From Gorsachius magnificus (lineage: Eukaryota; Chordata; Aves; Pelecaniformes; Ardeidae), in NCBI GenBank assembly GCA_034008185.1, contig CM067086.1:11470507-11534506 (forward strand): DNA of 64,000 bases, read 5' to 3'. The position numbers and the translations under genes are program-made. Positions 11,601 through 22,458 of this stretch are shown here, piece after piece. Each line of letters starts with the position of its first letter. Position 1 is the stretch's first letter. Under the pieces are notes generated by a model. That model searched no databases. It worked only from the letters and a program-made list of their open reading frames with translations, and had not been told where the DNA came from.

Positions 11601-14600
11601 TGACTTCTCAGAAACAGAGGTTAAATTGAATTTTATGAATGAAAAGATGGAACTACCAGCCAAGCCACTCCCATGATGAAAAGATGGGCTGACTAAGCTT
11701 GTGTGGAGTGCTGGAAGAAAGGCAGGCTTTTCACTCCTGCTCCCACTGGGTGTGGTGGGGTTGGAAATGGCTTCTGGCAAAATATGCATCTCTGCTGTCC
11801 TTATATTTAGTTTAATTGGACTTAAATGTTTGGTAGAGCAATCACTGAATTAGGTCGATTTATCTCAGCAGCAATGGAGGCTGTGGCCTTTCATTAACAC
11901 TTCTTGGTATGGTCTAGACCCAGTCGCGTTGCTGATGAGCCACTGAACACTTGAGCAGTCTCCATAGCCAAATCACATCTCCACCCAGCCATGACTTGGA
12001 CTTAAGACAAGCCCAAACATTGCATGAGGATAAAGAGAAGCCCTATCACTTAGTGAAGATGTGTGTGTTGAGAACCTCAAGTCTATCCAAGTAGTCCCCA
12101 TGTGAAGATGATTCACACTGTCAAATTTCTGTCTTTCAGCCAGCCTGCCTTCATGAATGTTCTCTTTTATGTCTTCATTTTGGCTAAAGTACTTTTGTGT
12201 CAGAGAGTTCAAACAGTGGAACAGGCTTCCTAGAGAGGTGGTAGATGCCCCAAGCCTGTCAGTGTTTAAGAGGCTTTTGGACAATGCCCTTAACAACAGG
12301 CTTTAACTTGCTCAGCCCTGAATTGGTCAGTGTTGGACTAGATGATTTTGTAGGTCCTGGTCCCTTGCAACTGAAATAGCCTATTCTATTCTATTCCAGG
12401 TGTTCCAATGCTAAGTTTTCTTGATTCCCTTTTGCTAATAGGCAAGTGTCCCTGTCCTCTTGAGAATCATTTCTGGTTTCCTGAATAGCTCCCTGTCTCA
12501 CCTGCTGAGGCACATCCCACAGTTCCTCTTTCTTGGTTTTCAAGACCCCACTCCTCCTTTAGGGTTTATGCCTAATTCTTTTCTCCCCTTACTACTTTTT
12601 AAGCTCAGACTTCATTCTTACTCTTATTGCTTTCTTAGTCAATTATTTTCCTATCTTTAGACTTGAGCTAATACAACTTTTTTTAAAAAAATGTAACATT
12701 TAGAATGTAAGTTTCTCAATGACCAACTTTACAAATTTCAAATAAAGCTGAGCAGCTGACTGAATGACATTTCCTGAAACCTTAGAAAGTTGCCTAGGTA
12801 CTTGTAAACTCTTACAGTCTTTAGTCATTCATTTACAGGAAAAATATTTTTGCATGAGAATTGTATGATAGATACAAAGCATAATATAAAAATTCAGTAC
12901 CACAAAATTAAGCCTTAAGTGATATGAAAAGTAACTGTAGGACACATTTTATTAAATACTTACATTCAAGAGAAAAAAAAAAAATCCTGCAACTGGGTCG
13001 GGGTAACCCCCAGTATCAGTACAGGCTGGGGGAAGAAAGGATCAAGAGCAGCCTGCCGAGAGGGACTTAGGGGTGCTGGTGGATGAAAAGCTGGACATAA
13101 GCCGGCAACGTGGGCTGGTAGCCCAGAAGGCCAACCGTACTCTGGGCTGCATCAGGAGAAGCGTGGCCAGCAGGTCGAGGGAGGGGATTCTGCCCCTCTA
13201 CTCTGCTCTGGTGAGACCTCACCTGAAGCACTGCGTCCAGCTCTGGAGCCCTCAGCACAAGAAGGACATGGAACTGTTGGAGCGGGTCCAGAGGAGGGCT
13301 ACTAAAATGATCCGAGGGCTGGAGCACCTCTCCTATGAGGACAGGCTGAGAGAGTTGGGCTTGTTCAGCCTGGAGAAGAGAAGGCTGCGGGGAGACCTGA
13401 TTACAGCCTTTCAGTACCTAAAGGGGGCCTATAGGAAAGATGGGGAAAATCTTTTTAGTAGGGCCAGCTGTGACAGGACAAGGGGTAATGGTTTTAAACT
13501 AAACCAGGGTAGGTTTAGACTAGATCTAAGGAAGCAATTCTTTACAACGAGGGTGGTGAAACACTGGAACAGGTTGCCCAGAGAGGTAGTGGAGGCCCCA
13601 TCCCTGGGAACATTCAAGGCCAGGTTGGATGGGGCTCTGAGCAACCTGATCTAGTTAGCGGTGCCCCTGCTCACTGCAGGGGGGTTGGACTAGATGACCT
13701 CTAGGGGTCCCTTCCAACCCAAAACATTCCATGATTCTATGACATGGACCAAAGATATACCTAAGCATTTGCTAAGCCTTTTAAAACAAAATAAAGTAGT
13801 AAAAGTAGTGTTTTGGAAAAGTTATCAGCTTCAATCTAAATTCCAGATGGTTTTACAGTGTGAGGAAGAGATTCAGAAAGAGAACAGTAGCCTCTTCAAG
13901 TCTTTTCATAATTTCTTAAATAATCTCCAAACTCTGTTCTAAAGATGACTGAGTTTGCACAGGAGATACACTGATCCTTTAGAAGCATATTATCCTATTT
14001 AGTTAACCTACCCATAATGGGACATTCTCTTCAGTATTTGGGTCTTGTGCAAAAAGTCTGTTTTATGAAAAAGGTGGGAAGACCTGGACAGAAGAATCTT
14101 ACAACAAGACAAAGTTGTCATTGGACAGGAGGAAAATTGTTCAATTTTTGTAAGCTATGTATATTGGCTTTATTGTGCATTAGTTCTCTTGCTTTTTTGG
14201 GCAAGCTGTTGTTTCTCTCTCTCTCTCTGCCTTGTGCCAAGGTTCCACACTCTGATTTATTAGAGAGTGTCTCCTTTGTCTGCTGATGTCAGGGAGCAGC
14301 AAGAATGAGGCTCTTCCTCAAGGAAAAAGGAGCCAGGAGCTGAGGGTGACTGCAGCATAGGCAGGACGGTGCCCTCACCAACCAGGGCACCGTCCCACAG
14401 CACCTGAACAGGACCATGCAGTGATAGCAGGTTTCACTAGAAGCCCCAGAGAAAGAAAGACAATGAGTCAGATGCAGGGTTAATCCAGAAAGTCCATTTG
14501 GGAACAGCAGAAGATGGTGCTACCTACAACACATGCCTGAAGTCCATCCTGGAGACAAGGCTACCTACAACCTAAGTCCAGAGTCCATCTGTGAAGCCCA

Positions 14601-15953
14601 GTCAGTAAGTCACTGGAGGAGGGGACAGGGCATGCTACAACACAGCTCAGACACACAGCTGGAGATCAGCCATGAGCTCAACTGGAGCTCAGTTCTGAGC
14701 TTAACTGTAGCTCTTGGACCAATAAGCAGAGGGTGCATGAGTAGGTACCCCAAAGGAGGCTTGGAGGGGAACTGGGGGGGGGTCCTAACAGCTGGAAGGA
14801 ATAACCTTAAGACTCAAGCCCTTCATTTACATTACAAGCCCATAGAAAATTATTCAGGGGTTGGGATTGCTGGAGGAAACTACTGTTCTTAGTTACTCTA
14901 ATTCTGTGGAATTTCAATAGGGCTTGAGCATCTAATTCACTCAGTCCGGGTTTCCTTTGGAAGCCTTTCAGGAGATAAGAAAATCAATTGTTTGCAATAA
15001 TGGTTTCTCTTCTTTTACACAGGTAGAACAAGCATTTACTCCTTGCAAATTACAGTGAAACATCTGGAAACATCTAATGGACATTGAGTATCTGCAGATA
15101 CCCTAATAGCTACTGCAGTTAGAGTAGATTGTGTCAAGTTCATGATGGAATTTGAAGGAGACCACCTTCAAATTTCACTAACATATTAAAAAAAAAAGGC
15201 GTATTATGTGTTCCTGGTTGAAAAAAATAGGTTCATATAATAATGTTTGAGCGGTGAGGTTTATCTAAGAACTGTGTGATAAAGTTGATGTTGGCAATTT
15301 CCTATGTTAACTTTTTCAAACAAACAGATGTTTATACAAAATAGGAACTTGTGCACTGTATTAACCGGAGACAGGCATGACTGCCCTGGAGATGAACTGC
15401 AAGATCCCTACCACACATTTCCTTCAATGGTGCAAATATCAAGACAGTGTCAGGATTTTGCCAAACCAGAGTAAAACACTTTGCAATAAAAATAGCATTT
15501 TATCACAGACACACAGAACTGGTTTCGTGCATGTTTTGCTGTGCTATTTTAAATAATACAAAAGACAATCACATTTCAATAGATCTGAATTTAATCCTAA
15601 ATGCAATACCAAATCTTTAAGACAAGCAGTTCTGTAGCATTTAGACAACAATGCTACAGCATTTAGTAATTAAATTAGACTAACAATGCAAGTTCCCTTA
15701 TATGCCAGAGTAGTTTTCATTGCAGTGTATTCTCAAAACCCTGTGGTTTCTTATGCCAGAAACACATTTACACATGCTCCCTTCCCCTCATTTTTGTTTG
15801 CAAATCTGGCTATCTTTTTCACGTACTTTACTGTTCAACTAGGACACTTTAAAAAGTGAAACTTCACATACCTGTTATAAAGTAATTTTGACTCATGAAT
15901 GTCATAACCCAGATGAAAAACACTGCTGAGGTAACTCCAAAATTAGTTGCCAT
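5446..15953 (-). CDS. LYVE1: LYVE1, lymphatic vessel endothelial hyaluronan receptor 1 (whole coding span, 6 exons)
   Basis: Joining 15872-15953, 10316-10475, 10070-10209, 7263-7547, 6385-6463 and 5446-5632 gives 933 nt, i.e. 310 residues plus stop, with every junction in phase; the human protein is slightly longer (about 322). Order: signal peptide (1 to about 28); Link domain with six cysteines placed as in human LYVE1 (about 34-134), spanning exons 1-4; Ser/Thr-rich stalk (about 135-222) with a lone cysteine at about 186; one transmembrane helix (about 224-246); lysine-rich tail ending CLEAEV. N-glycosylation sequons occur at NFS, NSS and NYT. The family binds hyaluronan on lymphatic endothelium and some tissue macrophages and helps leukocytes enter lymphatics. 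The stop lies about 3.3 kb beyond the upstream edge of the RNF141 CpG island, and the ATG about 6.3 kb downstream of the IRAG1 stop. Identification is strong; transcript ends are not determined. Confidence 0.95.
5633..6384 (-). other. LYVE1: LYVE1 intron 5
   Basis: AT-rich, with no exon or transposon recognised. Open frames here (for example 6110-6391 on the plus strand) have no recognisable similarity and overlap splice signals of the real gene. Confidence 0.7.
6385..6463 (-). CDS. LYVE1: LYVE1 coding exon 5 (transmembrane helix)
   Basis: A 79-nt exon between TCTCTAG and GTAAGT encodes [19 protein letters not shown] and then CYIKK. This is a single membrane-spanning helix followed by basic stop-transfer residues. 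The motif PTALLVLA is shared with human LYVE1. Confidence 0.95.
6670..6830 (-). repeat. Old CR1 LINE fragment in LYVE1 intron 4
   Basis: The plus strand reads CCCTGACAGATGTTTGTCTA, then a CTGCTC segment, and further on CCT(C/T)ATA and TAGCCTATTTCTC-like sequence. This is the order found in the reverse complement of old CR1 3' halves. It is highly diverged, so the edges are approximate. A related fragment lies at about 16835-17120. Confidence 0.5.
7263..7547 (-). CDS. LYVE1: LYVE1 coding exon 4 (last Link cysteine and mucin-like stalk)
   Basis: The exon follows CTGCAG and starts by completing the aspartate codon. NSCKPD supplies the sixth Link cysteine. The rest is Ser/Thr/Pro-rich stalk. It contains VICITET, which lines up with LICVTEV in human LYVE1, the region of the lone cysteine reported to form the disulfide homodimer. 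It ends TTTGGAG before GTAAAA, a donor lacking G at +5. Confidence 0.93.
7548..10069 (-). other. LYVE1: LYVE1 intron 3
   Basis: About 2.5 kb of AT-rich DNA between exons 3 and 4. I see no further exon, RNA gene or clear transposon. Only short A/T/C runs stand out, such as the ACACCCC run near 9702-9719. Confidence 0.6.
10070..10209 (-). CDS. LYVE1: LYVE1 coding exon 3 (second half of Link domain)
   Basis: The exon follows the acceptor TTGTTGTAG and encodes [20 protein letters not shown] and YCFNSS before donor GTATGT. The YGWV-DG-VVI-RI pattern is diagnostic of the LYVE1/CD44-type Link fold. It is separated from exon 2 by an intron of only 106 bp. Confidence 0.95.
10316..10475 (-). CDS. LYVE1: LYVE1 coding exon 2 (first half of Link domain)
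   Basis: The exon follows the acceptor ATTGCAG and ends TGC AG before GTATATG. It encodes STCRITG, the sequon NFS, KACNQL and FETC, carrying three of the six Link cysteines. The split serine codon is completed by exon 3. Length 160 nt. Confidence 0.95.
12203..12400 (+). mobile_element. CR1 LINE 3'-end fragment, plus orientation
   Basis: The sequence contains GTGGAACAGGCTTCCTAGAG, then the GCCCCAAGCCTGTCAGTGTT segment, GGACTAGATGATTTTGTAGG and an ATTCTATTCT terminal repeat. This is the standard CR1 3' end order: last ORF2 codons, short UTR, terminal octamer-like repeats. It belongs to the same subfamily as the inverted copy at 59135-59290. Confidence 0.8.
12986..13742 (+). mobile_element. CR1 LINE, 5'-truncated, with open C-terminal ORF2
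   Basis: The element encodes the C-terminal end of CR1 ORF2: [52 protein letters not shown], and [13 protein letters not shown], closing with LDGALSNLI and a stop at 13654. After it come the CR1 3' UTR (GGTTGGACTAGATGACCTCT) and a terminal ATTCCATGATTCTATGA repeat. The frame is open from at least 13073 to the stop, so this copy is younger than the others here. The 5' edge lies after an A-rich run at 12971-12984. It is a dead fragment lacking the endonuclease and most of the reverse transcriptase. Confidence 0.9.
13073..13654 (+). pseudogene. Open C-terminal segment of CR1 ORF2 (reverse transcriptase end)
   Basis: About 193 codons without a stop, matching the distal part of CR1 ORF2 that follows the reverse transcriptase core. 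There is no true start codon; the element is 5'-truncated. This is a relic of a retrotransposon protein, not a host gene, and it lies antisense to LYVE1 within intron 1. Confidence 0.85.
14285..14800. repeat. Unclassified GC-richer repeat patch with degenerate tandem units
   Basis: The base composition stands out from the flanking intron. AGTCCAT recurs at 14491, 14541 and 14582. GCTACCTACAAC recurs at 14519-14530 and 14560-14571. Together they suggest about three decayed units of 41-50 bp. A perfect hairpin lies at 14364-14395 and a G run at 14774-14781. It could be an LTR remnant or a minisatellite; I do not recognise the family. Confidence 0.4.
14364..14395. repeat. Perfect 12-bp inverted repeat with 8-nt loop
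   Basis: GGACGGTGCCCT (14364-14375) and AGGGCACCGTCC (14384-14395) are exact reverse complements around CACCAACC. This GC-rich stem stands out in an AT-rich intron. Confidence 0.85.
15872..15953 (-). CDS. LYVE1: LYVE1 coding exon 1 (start codon, signal peptide)
   Basis: ATG at 15953-15951 opens [19 protein letters not shown], a typical hydrophobic signal peptide. The exon ends ACA G before the donor GTATGTG. The remaining G combines with GT of exon 2 to make glycine. No in-frame ATG with a better leader is visible upstream. The 5' UTR continues to higher coordinates for an unknown length. Confidence 0.92.
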
Positions 15954-16260
15954 TGTCACCAACTTGAAAAATTAAGAAATTCAAGGTGATTTGTCTCCTG
16001 TGCTAAGAAAAGTTAAGCTATTGGATGCCGTCAGACCAGTTTTGAGATGACTTCTTGAAAGCAACTTCAGCTGTCACTGCACTGCTTCATAGAAAAACTG
16101 TCAGAGCAAATGAGTTGACTGTCCCACTCAAAGGTGAGGTCACTGACTGGAAATCCCTAATTACACTTTACACTTGCTTTCATGTAGGGCTTGCTGGAAA
16201 ATTTAACTACTGCTGACTCAGAAAAGACAGCTGAGGAAGAGAGATAAGACTGTTAGACTG
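15954..16260 (-). promoter_or_regulatory. LYVE1: LYVE1 5' flank / probable promoter
   Basis: The 300 bp upstream of the LYVE1 ATG include TGCTGACTCAGAA (16211-16223), which matches 12 of 13 bases of the T-MARE TGCTGACTCAGCA bound by Maf/AP-1 proteins. Next to it are a GAGGAAG ETS/PU.1-like core (about 16233-16239) and AGATAAG, a GATA-type motif (16242-16248). No TATA box and no CpG island are evident. Which part is 5' UTR is unknown. Confidence 0.45.
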
Positions 16261-19099
16261 CTAAGTCAGTAAACACTTTGAAAGAAATTTCTCTTTTGCT
16301 ATTTTTTCCTGTTTTACTGCTTAACAGCTCATTACTCATGTTGCCTCTTCATCTGGTAAATAAAAATGAATTCTCTGTTGTATCACAGCATGCCAGGCAG
16401 GATTTTTCTTTCGAATTGGACGGGCATCCATTCCCCACTACCCTATTTGTCTTGATGTAGTACTTTTACCTTCCTTTGCCTTGGAGTTCCAATGCAAAAA
16501 TAGGTACCATAACACAGAGATAATATGATACCTCGTTTTGAACAAATTTAGAGATACGCTACCATAAGTGGGGTTCCTTGTGAGACTGTAGGGACAGAGA
16601 TGGGAGCCAGTCCCTTCACTGCTGCCTTTTGTGAAGTTCCACAAACAGTGATTTCAATAGACTGATTCAAAACACAGATGATCCTCATGGCTATAACTTA
16701 GAAAATCTTCAGGAAGTTCTAGCAAAGAAATAATTTTTTTTGCAGAGATTCCAACAAACACAGAGCAGGAAGGGAGTCCAAAAGATTAGCTAGTTTCCTT
16801 TACTGTCAGTAGAATCAGCTGTATTTATGTTATTCCTGTCAGATGTTTGTGTAACCTGTTCTTAAAGACTTCCAGTGACAAATTCCTAACATTTCCTCGA
16901 ACGCTCTATTCCAGTGCTTCACTATCCTATACTGTTGGAAGGTATTCCCTAGTCTAAACTGACTTACCTATCACTTCTTTTCCTGTTGGAAATGGAAAAT
17001 AGTTAATTCCCTTATATTTTGCAACAATCGTATGTGTTTAAAGAGTTATACTTCTGCTCCCACTTTTCTTTCAGCTAAGAAACCACAGTTTGCTCACTCT
17101 TTCTCTCTAGCTGAGGCCTTACCAATGCCACGTACCGATTAATAAATTACTTTACCTGCTTATACAGTTCAGAATGGTATGAGCCTTTTTTTGCAACAGG
17201 ATCATTTTCTTACATCATGTTCAGTTTGTGACTCAGTAAACTTCTTAATGTCCTACAATCCCCGGGCTGTTTTCAACGTTCTGTAAACACAGGCGTAACA
17301 ATAGCTACCTCTTTAAACTGCGGTTTGCATTGTATAAAGTTCCCACTTAATATATTAAGATAGTATTAATTTTTATCTGGGCACAGGCCCAATCTCTTAC
17401 ACCAGCATATAAAATGGTTATGGGTATACTGTAACATAAACAGGCATCTACAGGGCTGAGAGGAGAATGCTGTGGGTTAATGAAATGATGCCTCCATTAC
17501 CAATTACGAAATTAAAATTCAGTTGTGTTTGGGCTGTGGTTTGGAACTGAATGTTGGTAAAGCTCGTTGAGATCTTAAGACAAATTTCTTGCTCCAATTT
17601 CTATTCACTCCTTTATTGTGTTGTATTTAGCTGCCTCTACAAAGTGACGGCAATCTAAAACATCGCAATCAGACTTACTCTCACTGAAACAAGTTCTAAG
17701 TGGATTCACTTGCATTTACAATGTAGGAGCAGAAACTAATAGTTACTCTGTAGCTTTCATGGACTAGTAGACTATAGCTATAACACACCAAGAACATTAA
17801 AGAAAATCTTACCATCTCCATGCTTACCTTGAATTTCCTAAATATTTCCTACCATGAAAACTAATAAAAAGCTGGGTTTCTGACAGTTTAAAATTGCACA
17901 CTAAATTGTCTTTCCAAGTTTTAACACTTTGCGCCTATTATCCTCACTGTGGCAAAGTTCCTTTACTCAAACTCTGTCCATGCTATTGATGTTTAGTCAG
18001 ATTTTTAGCTGGAAAAATGAGATAAACACCTTTGTAACACCAAACAAAAAAATAAGCTCCTTCACTTGGCTTTGTAAGAGCAAACTACAGTTTAGGAGAG
18101 GGAGAAAAGAATTTTAGAATGATGAAGTGAAGCTGAATTTGTTGTTGTTAGTTTCTTCCCTTTTATATTTTAGCTGTTCCAAAACTGTGTGGAAGATCAC
18201 TGACCTAGACTGTAACAGTATGAAAGGTCTTTAACCAATTTGTGGGTCTTTATCTTAATTTGTGTGGTAAAAAAAAAGCAGCCTTATACTGAACATTTAA
18301 TTAGCATTTGACCTAAATGCTTCTAGTAACCTGTAAGGGAAATTCCCAGAATCTCATGCCAGCATGTTTTAAAATGCTGATGAGGATTGGTAAACAGAAA
18401 AATTTTTATATGGGAGAACAGACTTAACTGTTCTCTACAATTATTCTAAAGGAACCTTGAAGCCTGAACAACAGGAGAGGAAACAAATTTTAAAAAGTTT
18501 ATGCGGAAAATATAAATATCAGAGTTTTTTTCCTGGTAACAATCATTCCTTTCAAGGTTGTCGCTGTCCCAAAGGTTTTCTTCCTGACACAGAACATCAG
18601 AGATTCAGAAGTTGCATTTCTGTTTGTGGAAATTGAGCATTGTCTCCTTCGCACTGGTCTGGCAGTTCAGCTCTCCGCAAAGCCCAGGCTTCCCAGACCT
18701 CCCCAGACTGCAAGAACACAAAGCAAATAAAGAATCCTAACCTTTCACTCAGTCTCCTTGGGTTACAGATCTCCCTTGTGGCTTTCCGTGTTCAACCTCC
18801 TCAGTGACAGGCAGTCTCCCTCTGAAGCAGGAGTTAAACTCTCTCCAGGATATTTCAGTTTCCTCTCTCATCTTGTTTCTAGGATTGACCCTGCTTACAA
18901 ACACTTTCTCTATTGAAACAGGAGTTTGCTTGCTTCTTCTACATCATTTTCCTGAAGAACTGAAAGACTAAGAACAAGATCTTTGGTATGTGTAACATGG
19001 CTCTACATTACACACTATAGACAAGGCAGTATGTATCTCCTAAGAACATAGCCATTAAAATGCAGACACAGCGCATGTAAAAAACAAACCTTTAAGGTA
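16261..19099. other. Intergenic region between LYVE1 promoter and IRAG1 3' end
   Basis: AT-rich sequence with no recognisable exon. An old CR1 fragment (about 16835-17120) is the only repeat I recognise. The somewhat GC-richer part at 18600-18900 has no coding or repeat signature I can name. Confidence 0.5.
16835..17120 (-). repeat. Old CR1 LINE fragment, minus orientation
   Basis: The plus strand reads CTGTCAGATGTTTGTGTAAC, then TCTTAAAGACTTCCAGTGAC, ATTCCAGTGCTTCACTATCC and a TTGCAACAATCGTATG part. This is the order seen in the reverse complement of ancient CR1 3' halves. Divergence is high and the edges are approximate. Confidence 0.6.
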
Positions 19100-22000
19100 G
19101 CAACACTGAGGACTTTGAAACCATACTTTTATTTCAAAACTCAAGTATGTGATACTATACAGTACAATACCAGCACACTTGTGCAAAATCTTACAATATT
19201 ACAAATTTAAATATGATACACAAAAATAGTGCCCTTTTAAAATTCCTTTTACTAGAAACATCTGTGCTGTGCAGGAAAAACAATAGATGTGTCTTGTTAA
19301 AGCAGAAAAATAAATATTGCACCTCAAGAAAACTATTTCAGTGGTAATAGCATAAATAATAGATCTATTTCTTGTTATCTGACGTGATCTTTGAACACAG
19401 AAGAGGTTGGGTTTTTTTCCAGATAAAGCAAACTAATATTCAACAGATAAAATTGCATTTAGAATAGTTTTTGAGCTCACTCTGGTTTCCTGTTAAGAAA
19501 AGGTGTCATTAACTAACTAAAAAAAATAAGTAAAAATATTTAATGTGGTGTTAGTCATTGTAGTTCATCTTTAGTGGACAGTTTGCTCAAAGTAGTTATA
19601 AAAAAGAATACCATTTTATTTTTTTAAGTAACCTTCATCTTTATCTTTTCATCCCTGTTAAAATCTCTTGCCTCTTTCAGTCCATTCCACACAACAGTTA
19701 ATAACTTTGTGGCTAAATTATACTTGCCTTAGACATGCAAGTAGTTCACTTCAAATCAGTGCAACTACTTAGGGAAATTTGCCCTTATGCACTAAGTCCA
19801 CAAAAAACCAGTGTGCTGAATTTCAAGTGAGGCTGGAGACCTCGTTCACCCATGAACCAAAAAAACCTTAGCACATGCTTAATGTTAAACAGTTCAAGAG
19901 TCCTACTGACATCACTAACTTTCTACATGTACTTATAATAAGGTGTTGGACCCACATCAGTGCAGATGTAAATAAGAGCGAATTAATTCGATTATAGGCC
20001 TCGTTAATTATTTTTCCTCAGTGCAGCCCAACATTTCCACGATCACATAGTCAAACATGCCATAATTTCTGTCATAGGGGATTCTAAATCTTGAGGACTA
20101 TTTACCTTTAATTTTTATTGCCTTATTAAGCTATCAATGCTATTTGTAAAGAATTTTAAGTTAAGGAGCTGATTTTAATAAATAAGTATTCAAAGAGCAA
20201 CTGACAAGTTTCTTCCAATACTGAAAGTACGTGAAATGTCGCAGTAGTTCTTAATAGTCAGCTAATCTAACTGAACCAAACAGATACCAAGTAATTTGCA
20301 AGAATCCTTCTGTCTTATTCTTTACCAATTACAGTTTTAGACCAAATGACACTTTCCCATTATCCTTTTTGAACTTCCTTAAGCACACTATCCCTCAAGA
20401 ATATATACTTGAAAATAAACCTCCCCACTGCTTATGGACTTCCCCCCCCCCAAAAAAAAAAGTGGTAGTGGTCTACTTTTTTTTTTTTAAATTTTTATTT
20501 TCTTTCTCCATATAAATGTCTCTTAAGAAATGTGTGGCTAAAGATGTAACAAACAAAATTCACCAGCAGGTTATTTGTCACTTGTGCCAGATACGTGAAT
20601 TAAATTTCCGAGTTAGAAACCGGTTTTCTTTGATAGTTAGCTTGAGGTTCAGTGTTTACACCAAAAGAAAACAAAACAATACTAACTGCATCTGAACTGA
20701 AATTACAGTACTTCATAACATACTTTGGCCTTCAGTTGGTAAACAGACCTGTTAATCAGCTAGAAAATGCCAGAAGAATGCAAGACACGAGTGCAATCAA
20801 GTGTCACACTGATTTTGATATTCTGGTTAGACTCAAGCATATAGTTATGGAAAGACAAACATAGTTCATCTTCAATTAGAAGTCTCAGCCCTAGGTGGTG
20901 CGTTCTTTTACAGATAATGGCTTCACCATTTTGAAATTGCTTTTCTAAAAATTTCAGGCTTTCACATCCTTGTGTAAGAGCTCTCAACTCTTAAATAGAC
21001 AGAACTGTTAAAAAATCCGGGCAAAATATTAATCCATCATGACCTGATAGTTTAGCTTTGAAAGCATATCAGAACAGTTATATACTTGGCATCAGATTCT
21101 GAAAATGAACTGCTAAAACCACAAAGTGACCCCTTCAAAGTCCTCTTTGCTTTCGTGTCCTGATTCATCTAGGCACTGGTAGGATTTTGGCTGTATGCAG
21201 AACTGTGTTCCTACTGCAGATCTCAAAGGATATCTATTTCCAGTATTAGCACTAGGGCAGACTCCACTTCGTGTGATCACCTGTATACATAGGTTTGAAG
21301 ACTTTTTTCTTTTTCTTTTCTTTTTTTTTTTTTAATAAGGAATTGAAGATTGCTTTCGACATACAAGACTGCTGTATTTTGGACTTGGGCAACACAACTG
21401 ATCTTCCACACAGCAACTACTTGTTGCTGTAACCAGCAGTGACTCCGAGTGGCGTAAACATATTTGTTGCAAAGCATGTCCCTTTGATATACCACAAGAT
21501 CCCAGACTTATTTGACAATATCAGCTGTGCCACCTAGACCTCATTTTAGGTTTTGTTATGTATCCCATTTAAAAAAAAAAAACCAACAGTGGTGGTCCCA
21601 TTCTTAAAGTATATCATAAAACACATTTATGCATATACTTAGTATTCCATTTAAATACTCAAACAGATAATTCCTTTTATAAAATAACTTTAACAGCAAG
21701 GTGTTTGGTCTGATAATATAATTCTAACCTTCCATAGACAAGCTTCTATTTCTACCCAATAAACAAGAATAAGGAAATCAGACTTAAAACCCAAAGGACT
21801 TAAATGCCATTGGTACTTCAACAATCACCAATAAATTCAGGAAATGCAAAGTAAAGCACTAACTGCAAATGCAGGTTTTACAATTTTCTTCAAAATCATA
21901 GCAGAGATGTCCATGTCCCATGCAAGTCATTCTTTTAAATGTCTTGCTGGTTGCTGATTACTGCCAGAACCATATCATGATTCAGTATTACTTTATTTGT

Positions 22001-22217
22001 ATCAGTCATTTACAATAAGAGGACAGACAGGATTATTTATCAGATTGTCATTTTGGAAAGGTATGTTCACAATGTATTCCCAAACCTGATGGTGTGGAGC
22101 AACTCACTTGTCTAACAGATCACATTTAACAACCATAAGGATGACTAAGCACTGCCTTTAACTGTGTTCTAATAAGCATACTTGCTCATATACCATAAAT
22201 ACGTGGTTGTTTCTTTA
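19100..22217 (-). other. IRAG1: Probable IRAG1 3' UTR and downstream flank
   Basis: No exon-like coding sequence is present downstream of the IRAG1 stop. Minus-strand AATAAA candidates occur near 21985, 20496, 19613 and 19121. One AATAAA (22219-22214) overlaps the stop codon itself and is too close to be a likely signal. The extent of the UTR is a guess. Homopolymer runs occur at 20441-20462 and 21313-21334. Confidence 0.35.
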
Positions 22218-22458
22218 TTATTCAGTGCGTTGCTCATGTTGAAATCCTGAGTTCCACCAGGAATATTGATGGGCAGCAGAACAGCTGGCCTTCCCTTCAG
22301 GTCCCTCTGATTTTTCATCACAGGAGTTGTATGAATGGTAGATTCCCAACACCACAGCAAAAATGATTATCGCAGCCACTACAAGCCATACCACATTCCA
22401 GTGTTTACACAGTTTGGGGTACAGTATATGTAAATAATGAATGATGACTTCAAGTCTG
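22218..22458 (-). CDS. IRAG1: IRAG1 terminal coding exon (membrane anchor, stop)
   Basis: Acceptor AATTTTACAG. It encodes [18 protein letters not shown], the hydrophobic helix [20 protein letters not shown], then [20 protein letters not shown] and E, stop TAA at 22220-22218. YPKLC-HW, the helix and WWSSGLQHEQ are hallmarks of the human C-terminus. Confidence 0.96.

Larger units (their letters stand above)
10476..15871 (-). other. LYVE1: LYVE1 intron 1, with repeats
   Basis: A 5.4-kb intron holding two plus-oriented CR1 fragments (12203-12400 and 12986-13742) and an unclassified repeat patch (about 14285-14800). The remainder is AT-rich without recognisable exons. The CT microsatellite at about 14215-14228 is short. 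Confidence 0.65.

Noticed and set aside
11973..12296. 107-codon minus-strand frame
   Set aside because: Part of it is the reverse complement of a CR1 3' end; the rest has no similarity.
22214..22219. AATAAA overlapping the IRAG1 stop codon
   Set aside because: A poly(A) signal inside the stop codon would leave almost no 3' UTR. Later AATAAA sites are more likely.
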